A stretch of DNA of 64,000 nt from Streptococcus sp. D7B5 (GTDB taxonomy: Bacteria > Bacillota > Bacilli > Lactobacillales > Streptococcaceae). Made by a program: the position numbers and the translations under genes. Location: the NCBI RefSeq assembly GCF_029691405.1, contig NZ_CP121467.1:682001-746000 (forward strand), in the 5' to 3' direction. Below, piece by piece: positions 48,556 to 58,760 of the stretch. The notes below the pieces were generated by a model. It searched no databases. It was not told where the DNA came from and saw only the letters and a list, made by a program, of their open reading frames with translations. Within the stretch, counting starts at the first letter, position 1, and each line of letters starts with the position of its first letter.

Positions 48556-49368
48556 TTGTTCAACTTCTGTTAGTTTCGCTGCTTTTTCAAGATAAGTTTG
48601 ATAGGTTCCGTCATCTTTCAGTTTTTGGATAACCTTATCGACTACTGATTTCAAGTCTGATTGATTCTTCTTGATAGCTACGGCATTGGCTTCGCCATCT
48701 TTCATCGTCAAGTTAACAGATGCAACAACAAGGTCTGAGTTTTTACCTGCGTAACTAAGAGCCACTGGTTCATCCATATGAACAGCATCCACTTTTCCAG
48801 CCTGCAATTCATTGACTGCTTCACCCATATTGGTCAAGGATGTCAATTGAGCATTTGGCAATTGTTCCTTGACCATGGTTTCTGGAACAGTTCCCTTTTG
48901 AGCTGCGATATTGGCACTTGCGAGACTTGAAAGATCCTTGTACTTGTCTAAATCGGCTTTTCTAACCAAGAAACTCATCTTGTTTTCATAGTAAGGAATT
49001 GAAAAATCAAAGACTTCCTTTCTCTCATCAGTGGCACTAATTCCTGCAATAGCCAAGTCAGCCTTTCCAGTTTGAAGACTGGTCAAGACATTGTCAAAAC
49101 TCATACTAGAGATTTCAAGTTTAACTCCAAGTTCATCCGCAATCGCTTGAGCCATATCAATATCTGCACCAACCACTTGGTTTTTACCATCAACCAAGGC
49201 TTGGAATTCAAATGGCGCATAGTCTGGGCTGGTCGCAACAACTAGCTTCCCTTTTTGTTTGATAGCATCCACAGCAGACTGGGAACTATCCGTACTGGAT
49301 TGACAAGCTACTAAAATCATGCTGGCTAGCATGCTACACACAACTAATATCCATTTCTTGAATTTCAT
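48553..49368 (-). CDS. Amino acid ABC transporter substrate-binding lipoprotein
   Basis: A 271-residue family 3 solute-binding protein. Lipoprotein signal MKFKKWILVVCSMLASMILVAC with lipobox LVAC (Cys22). Mature part has TSPDYAPFEFQ, ADIDMAQAIADELG and LQTGKADLAIAGIS. It probably binds a polar or basic amino acid. No permease or ATPase gene adjoins it, so it must use a transporter encoded elsewhere. Consensus promoter upstream. Confidence 0.92.
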   Translation of the reverse strand: MKFKKWILVVCSMLASMILVACQSSTDSSQSAVDAIKQKGKLVVATSPDYAPFEFQALVDGKNQVVGADIDMAQAIADELGVKLEISSMSFDNVLTSLQTGKADLAIAGISATDERKEVFDFSIPYYENKMSFLVRKADLDKYKDLSSLASANIAAQKGTVPETMVKEQLPNAQLTSLTNMGEAVNELQAGKVDAVHMDEPVALSYAGKNSDLVVASVNLTMKDGEANAVAIKKNQSDLKSVVDKVIQKLKDDGTYQTYLEKAAKLTEVEQ

Positions 49369-49399
49369 AAATAAACATCCTTTCTGTTATTTCTGAATA

Positions 49400-49428
49400 A
49401 TTATAACTCATTTGAAACTACTTGTCAA
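49400..49428 (-). promoter_or_regulatory. Consensus promoter of the binding-protein gene
   Basis: TTGACA (49428-49423), a 17-nt spacer and TATAAT (49405-49400): a perfect sigma-A match. Confidence 0.88.
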
Positions 49429-49486
49429 CGTTTTTCTTGCATTTTCATAAAATATAGTTACAAAAAATAGAAATTCAGCGATTAGT

Positions 49487-49954
49487 TTATCTGTCTATTG
49501 GGAACTTATTTTCAAAAAAATCATTTATCATATCTTGATGTTGCTGGTTTACAATTGCAATATTTTGTACGTCCCTATGATCAAAAAATCCTAATTCTAA
49601 AGTTTCATCACTTGAAAAAGAATTTGTAGAAATAAAAGTTTCAGATGAAACTAAATACAAAATTGTAAGAACTTGAGCCTCATCACCATTCGGATAACTA
49701 TCTGAATATTTAGTATAAACATTTAAGAGTTTTTCCGCTCTCACTTCGATTCCCGTTTCTTCATAAAACTCTCGCACTAAAGCTTCTAAAGCCGATTCAC
49801 CTAATTCAATAGCACCACCTGGTAATCCCCACGTTCCTTTATCTGCTCGTTTTTGTAATAATATTTTTCCTGATTGATTTAATATTCCACAGGTGAAATT
49901 TAAAATAATTTTATCTTTCCCAACTTTTTTTCTTATATTCTGTATGTAGTCCAT
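49487..49954 (-). CDS. Nudix hydrolase
   Basis: A 155-residue hydrolase of nucleoside diphosphates linked to another moiety. The Nudix box GAIELGESALEALVREFYEETGI (about 48-70) has all the key residues (GxELG...REFYEETG). Substrate unknown. AGAGGTG precedes the ATG. Its base composition is more AT-rich than the flanking phoU and binding-protein genes, and it stands alone, which fits an accessory gene. Confidence 0.88.
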   Translation of the reverse strand: MDYIQNIRKKVGKDKIILNFTCGILNQSGKILLQKRADKGTWGLPGGAIELGESALEALVREFYEETGIEVRAEKLLNVYTKYSDSYPNGDEAQVLTILYLVSSETFISTNSFSSDETLELGFFDHRDVQNIAIVNQQHQDMINDFFENKFPIDR

Positions 49955-49987
49955 TACTCACCTCTGATAAAAAAACATCAATACAAC

Positions 49988-50016
49988 GAAAGCTTACTAT
50001 TAAAAAGTAAGCTTTC
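49988..50016 (-). terminator. Hairpin after phoU
   Basis: GAAAGCTTACT / AGTAAGCTTTC, an 11-bp perfect stem with a 7-nt loop. The following T-run is poor, so termination may be partial. Confidence 0.55.
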
Positions 50017-50041
50017 ACAATCATTTTATCATTTGAATACT

Positions 50042-50698
50042 TTATAATTCAACAATCTTACCTGTTTCAAAGTAAACAACCCATTCACAGATATTTTTTG
50101 CGTAGTCTCCGATACGTTCCAAGAAGGAAATGACCTGGAAGTAATCACGGCCTGTAACAATGGCTTCAGGATTTTTCTTGATTTCCTCTGTAGCTAAATC
50201 ACGGATGCTATCAAAGTAATGGTTGATTTTTTCGTCCATCGCCGCCACTTCATATGCTTGATCCACAGAACCGTTCAGATAAAGATCTAGAGCTGCTTCG
50301 ACAAAGTTCTTCACATCGCGTCCCATCTTTTTGATTTCTTCCTCAACGGCAGGGATACGTTGCTCCCCTTTCATACGAATAGTCGCTTCAGCGATAGACA
50401 CTGCATGGTCTCCCATGCGTTCCAAATCGGATACGGCCTTGAGAACTGTCAAGACAGTACGAAGGTCTTGTGAAACAGGTTGTTGAAGAGCAATCATTTC
50501 AAATGATTTCTTTTCCAACTTCACTTCGTATTCATTTACTTCTGCATCGTCTTCAATGACTTCTTTTGCCAAATCACGGTCGTGCGTGACAAAGGCGCGC
50601 ACTGTACGATTGATCTGCGAAAGCACTTCTTGTCCCATTGCGTAGAACTGGTTGTGCAATTTCTCTAAATCTTCTTCAAATTGAGATCGTAACATCAT
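50042..50698 (-). CDS. phoU: Phosphate transport regulator PhoU
   Basis: A 218-residue helical protein with two PhoU repeats (QINRTVRAFVTHDRDLAKEVIEDDAEVNEYE; later DEKINHYFDSIRDLATEEIKKNPE), including ERMGDHAVSIAE and ERIGDYAKNICE, the metal-binding signatures. It links Pst transport to the phosphate two-component system. Two ATGs in tandem (50698, 50695) share one GGAG. Last gene of pst operon. Confidence 0.96.
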   Translation of the reverse strand: MMLRSQFEEDLEKLHNQFYAMGQEVLSQINRTVRAFVTHDRDLAKEVIEDDAEVNEYEVKLEKKSFEMIALQQPVSQDLRTVLTVLKAVSDLERMGDHAVSIAEATIRMKGEQRIPAVEEEIKKMGRDVKNFVEAALDLYLNGSVDQAYEVAAMDEKINHYFDSIRDLATEEIKKNPEAIVTGRDYFQVISFLERIGDYAKNICEWVVYFETGKIVEL

Positions 50699-50706
50699 TC
50701 AACTCC

Positions 50707-51465
50707 TTATCCAAATTTTCCTGTAATATAATCTTCTGTTTCCTTGTTTTGTGGGTTGAGGAACATCTTCTTCGTATCGTTAAACTCGATTAAATCCCCA
50801 TCTAGGAAAAAGCCAGTTTTATCAGAGATACGAGAGGCCTGCTGCATGGAACGAGTTACCAAGAGCATGGTGTATTTATCCTTTAGACCATACAAGGTTT
50901 CCTCAATCTTACCAGCCGAGATAGGATCCAAGGCTGAAGTTGGTTCGTCCAAGAGGATAATTTTAGGGCTGGTTGCCAAAACACGAGCAACACAGACACG
51001 TTGCTGTTGACCTCCTGAGAGACCAATAGCCGAATCATGCAAACGATCCTTGACTTCATCCCAGATAGAAGCACGTTGCAAGGCTTTTTCTACTGCTTCA
51101 TCAAGGACTTGTTTATCCTTGACCCCATTGATACGTAGTCCGTAAACAACATTTTCGTAGATAGACATAGGGAAGGGATTGGGTTGTTGAAAAACCATGC
51201 CGATTTCCTTACGCAATTCAACCGTGTCGGTACGGGGGCTGTAGATATTGTGACCATTGTAAATTACTGTCCCCGTTGTTGTCACCTCAGGGTTTAAATC
51301 TCCCATCCGGTTGATGGCCTTGAGAAGAGTTGACTTCCCTGAACCTGATGGACCAATGAGGGCGGTTATTTCCTTGGGTTGGAAAGAAAGGGAAACACTA
51401 TTCAAGGCCTTCTTTTTGTTGTAATAAACGGACAGGTCTTTAACCTGCAAAATCGGTTCTGTCAT
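50707..51465 (-). CDS. pstB: Phosphate ABC transporter ATPase PstB (second copy)
   Basis: A 252-residue ATPase: Walker [10 protein letters not shown] (about 36-44), signature LSGGQQQR, Walker [13 protein letters not shown]. The switch region reads [13 protein letters not shown], with arginine where a histidine is usual, unlike the partner PstB. It lies 8 bp before phoU and 12 bp after the other pstB. Confidence 0.95.
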   Translation of the reverse strand: MTEPILQVKDLSVYYNKKKALNSVSLSFQPKEITALIGPSGSGKSTLLKAINRMGDLNPEVTTTGTVIYNGHNIYSPRTDTVELRKEIGMVFQQPNPFPMSIYENVVYGLRINGVKDKQVLDEAVEKALQRASIWDEVKDRLHDSAIGLSGGQQQRVCVARVLATSPKIILLDEPTSALDPISAGKIEETLYGLKDKYTMLLVTRSMQQASRISDKTGFFLDGDLIEFNDTKKMFLNPQNKETEDYITGKFG

Positions 51466-51477
51466 GCTGTTTCCTTT

Positions 51478-52281
51478 CTAACCAAAGTGTCCCGTTACAT
51501 AGTCATTGGTTGACTGTAGCTTGGCATTTTGGAAAATATTGGACGTCTTATCATACTCAATCAAATCACCCAAGTAGAAAAATCCAGTATAGTCACTCGC
51601 ACGGGCAGCCTGTTGCATACTGTGGGTAACGATGATGATGGTAAAGTCTTTCTTCAACTCCAGCATGGTTTCTTCCAGTTGGGCTGTCGCAATCGGATCC
51701 AAGGCTGACGCTGGCTCATCCATCAAGAGAATATCTGGCTTGACAGAGATGGCGCGAGCGATACAGAGACGTTGCTGCTGACCACCAGAAAGCATCAAGG
51801 CTGATTTGTGAAGGTCATCTTTGACCTGGTCCCAAAGGGCAGCTTGACGGAGAGAAGTTTCCACAATTTCATCAAGAACTTTCTTGTCCTTAACACCTGC
51901 ACGTTCATGAGCAAAAGTGATGTTGCGGTAAATAGACTTGGCAAATGGATTTGGACGTTGAAAGACCATTCCGATATGCTTGCGCATCTCATAGACATTG
52001 ATTTCAGGACGATTGACATCAATACCTTGGTAAAGGATTTGCCCTGTCACCTTAGCGATATCAATAGTATCATTCATCCGATTGAGACTGCGAAGATAAG
52101 TAGATTTCCCTGATCCAGAAGGACCAATCAAGGCTGTAATTTTATTTTTTTCAAATTGCATATCGATGCCCTTGATGGATTCATTTTTACCATAGTAAAC
52201 ATGTAAATCCTTGGTAGAGAGGGCCACTTTTTCTTCAGGGAAGGTGATGATATGCTTTTCATCCCAGTTATATTTTGACAT
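51478..52281 (-). CDS. pstB: Phosphate ABC transporter ATPase PstB (first copy)
   Basis: A 267-residue ATPase with Walker [10 protein letters not shown] (about 53-61), [20 protein letters not shown] and an intact switch histidine in VTHSMQQAARA. It has about 15 more N-terminal residues than the second copy. The two may form a heterodimer on PstCA. It lies 10 bp after pstA. Confidence 0.95.
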   Translation of the reverse strand: MSKYNWDEKHIITFPEEKVALSTKDLHVYYGKNESIKGIDMQFEKNKITALIGPSGSGKSTYLRSLNRMNDTIDIAKVTGQILYQGIDVNRPEINVYEMRKHIGMVFQRPNPFAKSIYRNITFAHERAGVKDKKVLDEIVETSLRQAALWDQVKDDLHKSALMLSGGQQQRLCIARAISVKPDILLMDEPASALDPIATAQLEETMLELKKDFTIIIVTHSMQQAARASDYTGFFYLGDLIEYDKTSNIFQNAKLQSTNDYVTGHFG

Positions 52282-52291
52282 GGCTTCTCCT

Positions 52292-53176
52292 TTAGGCAGC
52301 GGTTAATTTCTTGTGTAAATAGCTTCCGAGTTTGCGTGCTCCAAAGTTAAAAATCAAGATAAAGATGAGGAGCACGGCGGCAGAACCAGCAGATACAATG
52401 GTAGCATCAGGAATGGTTCCTTCACTGTTGACCTTCCAGATGTGGACAGCCAAGGTTTCTGCTTGACGGAAGATTGAGATAGGGCTGGTAACACTGAGGA
52501 TATTCCAGTTAGACCAGTCTAGGGCTGGTGCAGACTGTCCCGCCGTATAAATCAGAGCGGCAGCCTCACCAAAGATACGGCCAGATGCCAAGACAACACC
52601 TGTTACAATACCTGGTAGGGCTTCTGGAATGACGACATGGACCACAGTCTCCCAACGAGAAATTCCGAGGGCCAGACCAGCCTCACGTTGGGTATGGTGA
52701 ACGTGTCTCAAACTGTCTTCAACATTTCGAGTCATCTGAGGCAGGTTAAAGACCGTCAAGGCCAAGGCACCAGAAATAATGGAAAATCCATACTCAAACT
52801 GGACTACAAAGATTAAGTAACCAAAGAGACCCACAACGACCGACGGTAGAGAAGACAAAATTTCGATACAGGTACGGATAAAATTGGTCACAGGACCCTT
52901 TTTGGCATATTCAGCAAGGAAAATCCCCGCTCCCATGGATAAAGGAACAGAAATAACCAAGGTAATGACCAAAAGGAAGAAGGAATTATAAAGCTGAATC
53001 CCGATACCTCCGCCTGCTTGATAGGAAGAAGATTTCCCAGTCAAGAAGGACCAAGAGATGTGAGGTAAACCACGAACTAGGATATAGAGAATCAAGGACG
53101 CCAGAATGGTCACGATGATACCCGAGATGGTATAGAGGACAGCTGTTGCAAGTTTATCTAATTTCTTAGCGTGCAT
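52292..53176 (-). CDS. pstA: Phosphate ABC transporter permease PstA
   Basis: A 294-residue permease with six helices. The EAA loop reads HTQREAGLALGISRWETVVHVVIPEALPGIVTG. It overlaps pstC by 11 bp. Confidence 0.96.
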   Translation of the reverse strand: MHAKKLDKLATAVLYTISGIIVTILASLILYILVRGLPHISWSFLTGKSSSYQAGGGIGIQLYNSFFLLVITLVISVPLSMGAGIFLAEYAKKGPVTNFIRTCIEILSSLPSVVVGLFGYLIFVVQFEYGFSIISGALALTVFNLPQMTRNVEDSLRHVHHTQREAGLALGISRWETVVHVVIPEALPGIVTGVVLASGRIFGEAAALIYTAGQSAPALDWSNWNILSVTSPISIFRQAETLAVHIWKVNSEGTIPDATIVSAGSAAVLLIFILIFNFGARKLGSYLHKKLTAA

Positions 53177-54083
53177 AGTTTTTCTTTCCTCTTTCTTTCG
53201 TAATCAATTTAATCACACTGTTAAAGGCCAAACTCATCAAGAGCAATACCAAGGCCAGTGACCAGAGTACGTTATTATCAACTGTACCCATGACGGTATT
53301 TCCGATACCCATAGTCAAAACAGAAGTCAAAGTCGCAGCTGGCGTTGTTAGCGAGGTTGGGATAACTGCTGAGTTTCCGACCACCATCTGAATAGCAAGG
53401 GCTTCACCAAAGGCACGTGCCATCCCAAAGACCACTGCTGTAAAAATACCTGAACGCGCTGCTTTCAAGGTCACACGCCAGATGGTTTGCCAGCGAGTCG
53501 CTCCCATAGCTAAACTAGCTTCACGGTAGTGACGGGGCACAGCACGCAAGCTGTCTGTTGTCATAAAGGTTACAGTTGGCAAAATCATGACAAAGAGAAC
53601 GAAAATCCCTGACAAGATTCCAAAACCAGTTCCACCAAAGACACTACGAACAAATGGAACCACAACCTGCAAACCGATAAATCCATAGACAACTGATGGA
53701 ATCCCAACGAGAAGTTCAATGGCTGGTTGCAAAATCTTAGCACCTTTTGGTGATACTTCTGTCATAAAGACTGCAGCACCAATGGCAAATGGAGTTGCAA
53801 TCAGGGCTGACAAAATCGTTACAATAAAGGAACCCAAAATCATTGGCAAGGCACCAAATCGTTTGCCTGAAGGATTCCAAGTCTGTCCAAAGAGGAAATC
53901 AAAGATGTTCACTCCATTGACAAAGAAGGTCGATAAACCTTTCTGCGCTACAAAAATCAAAATCATAGCCACAATGATAACAATTAAAGAAAGACAGGCG
54001 AAGGTCAATCCTTTACCAAACTTCTCAAGGCGAGAGTTCTTTGAAGGAGAGAGCAATTTTTTAGATAATTCTTCTTGATTCAT
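53166..54083 (-). CDS. pstC: Phosphate ABC transporter permease PstC
   Basis: A 305-residue permease with six helices and the loop HYREASLAMGATRWQTIWRVTLKAARSGI, FAFGEALAIQM-type family end present as RAFGEALAIQMV. Its ATG shares a base with the pstS stop (TAATG). Confidence 0.96.
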   Translation of the reverse strand: MNQEELSKKLLSPSKNSRLEKFGKGLTFACLSLIVIIVAMILIFVAQKGLSTFFVNGVNIFDFLFGQTWNPSGKRFGALPMILGSFIVTILSALIATPFAIGAAVFMTEVSPKGAKILQPAIELLVGIPSVVYGFIGLQVVVPFVRSVFGGTGFGILSGIFVLFVMILPTVTFMTTDSLRAVPRHYREASLAMGATRWQTIWRVTLKAARSGIFTAVVFGMARAFGEALAIQMVVGNSAVIPTSLTTPAATLTSVLTMGIGNTVMGTVDNNVLWSLALVLLLMSLAFNSVIKLITKERGKKNYAR

Positions 54084-54961
54084 TATTGACCTCCTTCTAC
54101 TGCTGTAACGGTACCTGACGCATCTTTTTGGACTTTCATTTCATTGATGGAAATATAGCCCATTCCCTTAACAATTCCAGTCTGGGCTTCGTCTGAGAGG
54201 ATGAATTTTAAAAATTCAGTCGCCAACTCATTTGGCTGACCTAGGGTATACATGTGTTCATAAGACCACAAAGGCCAGTTGTTGGTTGTTACATTTTCAG
54301 TTGTCGGCTCATAGCCATTGAGCTTCATGGTCTTGACTGAGTCATCCACATAGGCAAAGGCAAGATAAGAAATGGCTCCTGGAGTTTGGGAGACAATCGA
54401 CTTGACCATTCCATTAGAATCCTGTTCTTGGCTCTGCATAGCCGCCTGACCATTCATTACGACATTGTCAAAGGTTGCTCGCGAACCAGAACTTGCTGCA
54501 CGGTTGATGATCGAAATAGCTAAGTCTTTACCCCCAACCTCTTTCCAGTTAATCACTTCACCAGTAAAGATTTTTCGAAGTTGCTCAATTGTCAGATTTT
54601 CAACAGTCACTTCTTTGTTCACAATTACTGCCAGACCAGCTACTGCAACCTTATGGTCCACAAGCGCTGAAGCGTCAATTCCATCTTTTTCCTCAGCAAA
54701 AACGTCAGAGTTTCCAATATCTACCGCTCCTGACTGCACTTGGGAAAGTCCTGTTCCCGAACCACCGCCTTGAACGTTGACTGTTTTTCCAATGTTTCTT
54801 GAACCAAATTCGTCTGCTGCGGCTTCGACCAGAGGCTGAAGGGCAGTTGAACCGACGGCTGTCATGGTTTCTCCACGATCAATCCAGCTTGCACATCCGG
54901 CTAGAGAACCTACAAGCAAAAGTGTCGCAAGATATAGGACGAGCTTTTTTCTTTTTTTCAC
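54083..54961 (-). CDS. pstS: Phosphate-binding lipoprotein PstS
   Basis: A 292-residue binding protein with lipobox LAGC (Cys23) and the phosphate-binding loops [37 protein letters not shown] and [15 protein letters not shown]. First gene of pstS-C-A-B-B-phoU. The 212 bp upstream hold an imperfect inverted repeat (TATCAT...ATGATA, 55013-55035) and a GACTGG/CCAGTC hairpin (about 55062-55087). I see no Pho box I would defend, though phosphate control through PnpRS is expected from pneumococcus. Confidence 0.96.
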   Translation of the reverse strand: MKKRKKLVLYLATLLLVGSLAGCASWIDRGETMTAVGSTALQPLVEAAADEFGSRNIGKTVNVQGGGSGTGLSQVQSGAVDIGNSDVFAEEKDGIDASALVDHKVAVAGLAVIVNKEVTVENLTIEQLRKIFTGEVINWKEVGGKDLAISIINRAASSGSRATFDNVVMNGQAAMQSQEQDSNGMVKSIVSQTPGAISYLAFAYVDDSVKTMKLNGYEPTTENVTTNNWPLWSYEHMYTLGQPNELATEFLKFILSDEAQTGIVKGMGYISINEMKVQKDASGTVTAVEGGQ

Positions 54962-55173
54962 TATTTTTCTCCTTGAACATAATGATGAATGTTCTGATTT
55001 CTTTCAGTTCCTATCATGACAATCAGTGATGATAAGATTTGGTTTACGATTTATAGACTGGAAGCCCCTTGAGGACCAGTCGGTTTATCACATAATATAA
55101 GTAAAAATGAAAGACTATCAGAAAAAACTCATACTTCCAATATAACATAGAATAGATTCTTTGACTAGCTTTT

Positions 55174-56478
55174 TCACTTGAATCTGAGGCCTTTTGGATA
55201 ATAATTTTTTAAAACATTTCCAGTAACTTTTGCAAAGCCCAGACCGTTTCCTTGAACCACAACTTGATACCAGCCATTTGGTAGACTTTCAGCTAGCTGA
55301 ACTGTTTCCCCAGCCACATATTTTACAAAGTCCTTATCATTGATTTCGACACTTTGTTTTACTTGGCTTGGTTTCAAGGCTAATCCGAGAGCAAAGCTTG
55401 GTTCGAAGCGTTTCTTCTTAAAAGTACCCAGATGGAGCCCATTTCGGGCAATTTTGAGTTTCCCTAGATTAGGTAGCATCTCTGGCAAGAGATAGAGCTG
55501 GTCTCCAAAAGTTTGCAAGATACCAGTTAGATTGACTCGCAAGTATTTTTGAACAAAATCATGCCACAAGTTCTGCTGTTCCCGACTGAGATTGCTTTTG
55601 CTAGCTTTGAATTTAGGTGCGGGATTTTGTCCCTTAAACTGCAGGTGGGCAACAAACTGGCCTTCTCCCTTGAAATGATGAGGATACATCCGCGCCGTTT
55701 CAGGAAGGTTAATTCCTGCTACCATACCGTTCACATGCTCGACTGGAAGCAGTTCAAAATCATAAGTATCCAGTAACCAGTGGACGATTTCTTCATTTTC
55801 TTCAGGTGCCCAAGTACAGGTAGAATAGACCAAACTGCCACCTTCTGCAAGCATGGTCACTGCATCTTCTAAAATTTCTCTTTGAAGACTAGCACATTGG
55901 CTAGGATAATCGGTACTCCAATAATCCATGGCATCGGGCTGCTTACGAAACATCCCTTCACCCGAGCAAGGTGCATCAAGGACAATCACATCAAAGTAAC
56001 CTTTAAAAACCTTGGCCAAGCGGTCAGCAGATTCATTAGTCACAACAACGTTTGTAGCTCCAAATCGCTCCATATTTTCCACTAAAATTTTAGCACGCTT
56101 GCTTGAAATTTCGTTGGAGACAAGGACTCCTTGATTAGCCAGATAAGCTGCTAGTTGAGTGGATTTTCCACCTGGAGCCGCCGCCAAGTCCAAGACCTTC
56201 ATGCCAGGAATTGGTTGAGCCACCTGGGCTACCATTTGGGCTGCAGGCTCTTGCGAATACACGAGACCGGTCGCGTGCTCTGGTGACTTTCCAGAAACCT
56301 TACCATAATGTCCCCAAAGTGTATTTGGAATAGCATCTGCAAACGATAACTGACTTTCTTTTAAGGGATTGACCCGAAAAGCCGAAACTGCTTCTTGTTT
56401 AAAAGAGGCAAGAAAGTCTCTTGCCTCGTCTTCTAGTATCGCCTCATATTTTTCAACAAATCCTTCTGGAAATTGCAT
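55174..56478 (-). CDS. rRNA cytosine-C5 methyltransferase (RsmF/NOP2 family)
   Basis: A 434-residue SAM-dependent enzyme. SAM loop KVLDLAAAPGGKSTQLA (about 94-110), the two catalytic cysteines in DAPCSGEGMFRK and STCTWAPEENE, then a C-terminal PUA-like RNA-binding half (about 290-434). The base it modifies (16S rRNA by analogy) is inferred. The ATG follows the suhB stop directly (TAAATG). Confidence 0.93.
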   Translation of the reverse strand: MQFPEGFVEKYEAILEDEARDFLASFKQEAVSAFRVNPLKESQLSFADAIPNTLWGHYGKVSGKSPEHATGLVYSQEPAAQMVAQVAQPIPGMKVLDLAAAPGGKSTQLAAYLANQGVLVSNEISSKRAKILVENMERFGATNVVVTNESADRLAKVFKGYFDVIVLDAPCSGEGMFRKQPDAMDYWSTDYPSQCASLQREILEDAVTMLAEGGSLVYSTCTWAPEENEEIVHWLLDTYDFELLPVEHVNGMVAGINLPETARMYPHHFKGEGQFVAHLQFKGQNPAPKFKASKSNLSREQQNLWHDFVQKYLRVNLTGILQTFGDQLYLLPEMLPNLGKLKIARNGLHLGTFKKKRFEPSFALGLALKPSQVKQSVEINDKDFVKYVAGETVQLAESLPNGWYQVVVQGNGLGFAKVTGNVLKNYYPKGLRFK

Positions 56479-57252
56479 TTAGTTCTCTTTCCTTTCGTAG
56501 ATATAAGACTGAATCTCCTCTTGCATCTCGATTGGCACCATCATGACAGGCTGACGCGTTTTAAAATCAGCGGGCTCACCTGATACCGTAAGAAGACGAT
56601 AACCCAGACTTTCCCCTAAGATACTGGCCGCAGCGTAATCCCATGGTTGTAAGTAGGTAATATAAGTCAACAGACGACCAGACAAAACCTTGGCAAAACT
56701 AATGGCCGCACTGCCATATACACGGACACCCAACGCTGCTCGGCCCAAATCTGCCAAACCCCACTCATTGCTTTCAAACATACCTGAGTTACCGGCAACT
56801 AAAAATTCTTGAAGAGGCTTCTTTTTAAAAGGGGGTAAGGGCTCATTATTGCGACAAGGAGGAAAGGCACCACCACCATAGTAACAATCGCCTTTCATGA
56901 CATCATAGATAATGCCAAATTTGCCCACACCATTCTCAAAATAAGCCAACATAACGGCAAAATCTTCCTGCTGGGCGACAAAGTTATTGGTACCGTCAAT
57001 GGGATCAATCACCCAAACAGAACCTTGACCGACTGCAGCACGTAAACAGCCCTCTTCCGCGCAAATCAAATCCTCAGGATAGGTGGACTTGATCCGATCA
57101 ACCAAGAGTTCCTGGACCTCCTTGTCCAAACGTGTCACCAAGTCAGTAGGGGAAGACTTGCGCTCAACCTGCAAATCTTCTTTCATGTGAGCCAAAATAT
57201 AGTCCGCAGCTTCCTGCACAATCTGTTTGGCAAATTCAAATTTAGTTTCCAA
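56479..57252 (-). CDS. suhB: Inositol monophosphatase family protein
   Basis: A 257-residue Mg-dependent phosphatase. Metal sites: ICAEEG (about residue 66), the catalytic [15 protein letters not shown] (about 80-94) and the C-terminal [12 protein letters not shown]. The substrate may be inositol phosphate, a nucleotide such as PAP or another phosphomonoester. Its start overlaps the UPF0223 end by 11 bp. Confidence 0.9.
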   Translation of the reverse strand: METKFEFAKQIVQEAADYILAHMKEDLQVERKSSPTDLVTRLDKEVQELLVDRIKSTYPEDLICAEEGCLRAAVGQGSVWVIDPIDGTNNFVAQQEDFAVMLAYFENGVGKFGIIYDVMKGDCYYGGGAFPPCRNNEPLPPFKKKPLQEFLVAGNSGMFESNEWGLADLGRAALGVRVYGSAAISFAKVLSGRLLTYITYLQPWDYAAASILGESLGYRLLTVSGEPADFKTRQPVMMVPIEMQEEIQSYIYERKEN

Positions 57253-57520
57253 GAGAAATCTTCCCTTCTCTTTTTTCTTTTGCTAATTGAACTGCATGAT
57301 AGAAGGAATAACCGCTAGCCGTCTCAAATTCGCGACCTAGGCGCTTTTCTTCACTTTTGCTCGGGACAACAGACTTAAATTCCTTATAGGAATCTAACAG
57401 TTTTTTTGCTTCTACCTTATCTTCATAAGCAGCTTCAACATCATTAAAAAAAGAAAGCACTGAAGCAAGTTCTTCAGTGCTCCACGACAAATCTAGTGGG
57501 TAACTATACTGTTTGTTCAT
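57242..57520 (-). CDS. UPF0223 family protein
   Basis: A 92-residue helical protein ([25 protein letters not shown]..., ending [18 protein letters not shown]) matching the UPF0223 (Bacillus YktA) pattern. No known function. It begins directly after the spx stop, so it is translationally linked to it. Confidence 0.88.
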   Translation of the reverse strand: MNKQYSYPLDLSWSTEELASVLSFFNDVEAAYEDKVEAKKLLDSYKEFKSVVPSKSEEKRLGREFETASGYSFYHAVQLAKEKREGKISLGN

Positions 57521-57922
57521 CTATCCAATACCAGCTCTCAATGTTGCTTCTTTCAATTCTTGTTTACGGTAACTACGAGGGAGAAAAGCACGAATCTCAT
57601 CTTCATTAAAACCGATCTGCATGCGTTTGGTATCTATAATAATTGGACGACGCAAAAGACTAGGATATTGCTCAATCAACTGAAGCAACTCCGATACCGA
57701 AATACTCTCTACATCAATATCCAATTTTTGGAAAATTTTTGAACGAGTTGAAATGATGTCATCAGTACCATTTTCGGTCAAGGAAAGAATGTGTTGCAAT
57801 TCTTTTCTTGTTAAAGGACTGGTCATAATATTATGCTCTTGAAAGGGCACTTTATGCGTCTCTAACCAGGCCTTTGCCTTACGACATGATGTACAGCTCG
57901 GTGATAAAAATAGTGTAATCAT
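57521..57922 (-). CDS. spxA: Spx-family transcriptional regulator
   Basis: A 133-residue ArsC-like protein that binds the RNA polymerase alpha subunit and governs oxidative stress genes. The redox switch C10-T-S-C13 is intact, and G52 (ENGTDD) and RRPII are conserved. Streptococci carry two Spx paralogs; which one this is cannot be decided here. It heads spx-UPF0223-suhB-rsmF. Confidence 0.93.
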   Translation of the reverse strand: MITLFLSPSCTSCRKAKAWLETHKVPFQEHNIMTSPLTRKELQHILSLTENGTDDIISTRSKIFQKLDIDVESISVSELLQLIEQYPSLLRRPIIIDTKRMQIGFNEDEIRAFLPRSYRKQELKEATLRAGIG

Positions 57923-57995
57923 GCTTTTCTCTTCTTTATCTAAACTTTGCTGTTTCTATTATACAAAAAAATAAGGCGCTTGGCTAGCTATTTTG

Positions 57996-58032
57996 GGAAA
58001 AAAAGCCTATTTTTTCATAGAAAATAGGCTTT
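57996..58032 (-). terminator. Terminator of the hemW operon
   Basis: AAAAGCCTATTTT / AAAATAGGCTTTT, a 13-bp perfect stem with a 7-nt loop and a T-run on the minus strand (also good on the plus strand). Confidence 0.88.
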
Positions 58033-58142
58033 TTCTGATAGAATTTGAAGGCTTTACAAATTTATCTTTAGGATAACCTATCAATAAAAATGAAAGCGAT
58101 TAGATTCTCTCATTATTTATTAAAAGTAGAGAATGTTATCTA

Positions 58143-58760
58143 CTATTTTCTTAAAGCTTTGACAAGAAGGAAACTGAATATTCCTTCATACAAAACAAAG
58201 AAAAGTACAAAGGCATGAAGAAAGAAAATCTCTGGTAAAATCAGAATAACTCGATCCTTTGCTGGATCAAAAAGCCAAGTATCATCTCCCCAAAAGAGAA
58301 TCTGATGGAAAAGCGTAAAAAATTGCTCGAACCCAATCAACACTCCTACAAGCCCAATGGCGAGAGGCAATAGCACTAGGGTCAGGATACTTTTACGATA
58401 TAGTGCTAAAAAGCCTTTTTTGACAATCTTTTTAACAAAGAAATAGAAACTTGGAAGTGTCACCAAAGTGACCAGCTGAACCAAGTGGAAGAGATTCTTC
58501 ACCACCGCAAAGTGGTGTAAACCAGCCGCTGACGAACGGAAATCTGGCATCTCTAAGACCTGACTAAAGGGATTGGTCAGGTAATTCATCAAGATATGAA
58601 AATTGTACTGAATGGTTTCGGGCTTTAGATAGACTCGATCCGCTAAGTTCAGCCACTGAATCTCCATGGGATAGAAAATCCATGCCAGATAAATGGTTAA
58701 GAGAATAGAAATGGAAAGGAGAAAGAGCATACTTCCCCAAAAAGTCAGTTTAGTTCTCAT
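58143..58760 (-). CDS. TIGR01906 family integral membrane protein
   Basis: A 205-residue protein with about four to five hydrophobic helices and the conserved loop [32 protein letters not shown]. Function unknown. The frame extends 11 codons upstream, but GGAG before the ATG at 58760 gives the better start; it overlaps the HAD gene by 11 bp. Last gene of the hemW operon. Confidence 0.85.
   Translation of the reverse strand: MRTKLTFWGSMLFLLSISILLTIYLAWIFYPMEIQWLNLADRVYLKPETIQYNFHILMNYLTNPFSQVLEMPDFRSSAAGLHHFAVVKNLFHLVQLVTLVTLPSFYFFVKKIVKKGFLALYRKSILTLVLLPLAIGLVGVLIGFEQFFTLFHQILFWGDDTWLFDPAKDRVILILPEIFFLHAFVLFFVLYEGIFSFLLVKALRK

Noticed and set aside
55013..55035. Inverted repeat upstream of pstS as a Pho box
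   Set aside because: The arms match over only 6 bp each and no direct repeats of the PhoB type are seen. I have no firm consensus for the streptococcal regulator, so it is mentioned only in the pstS entry.
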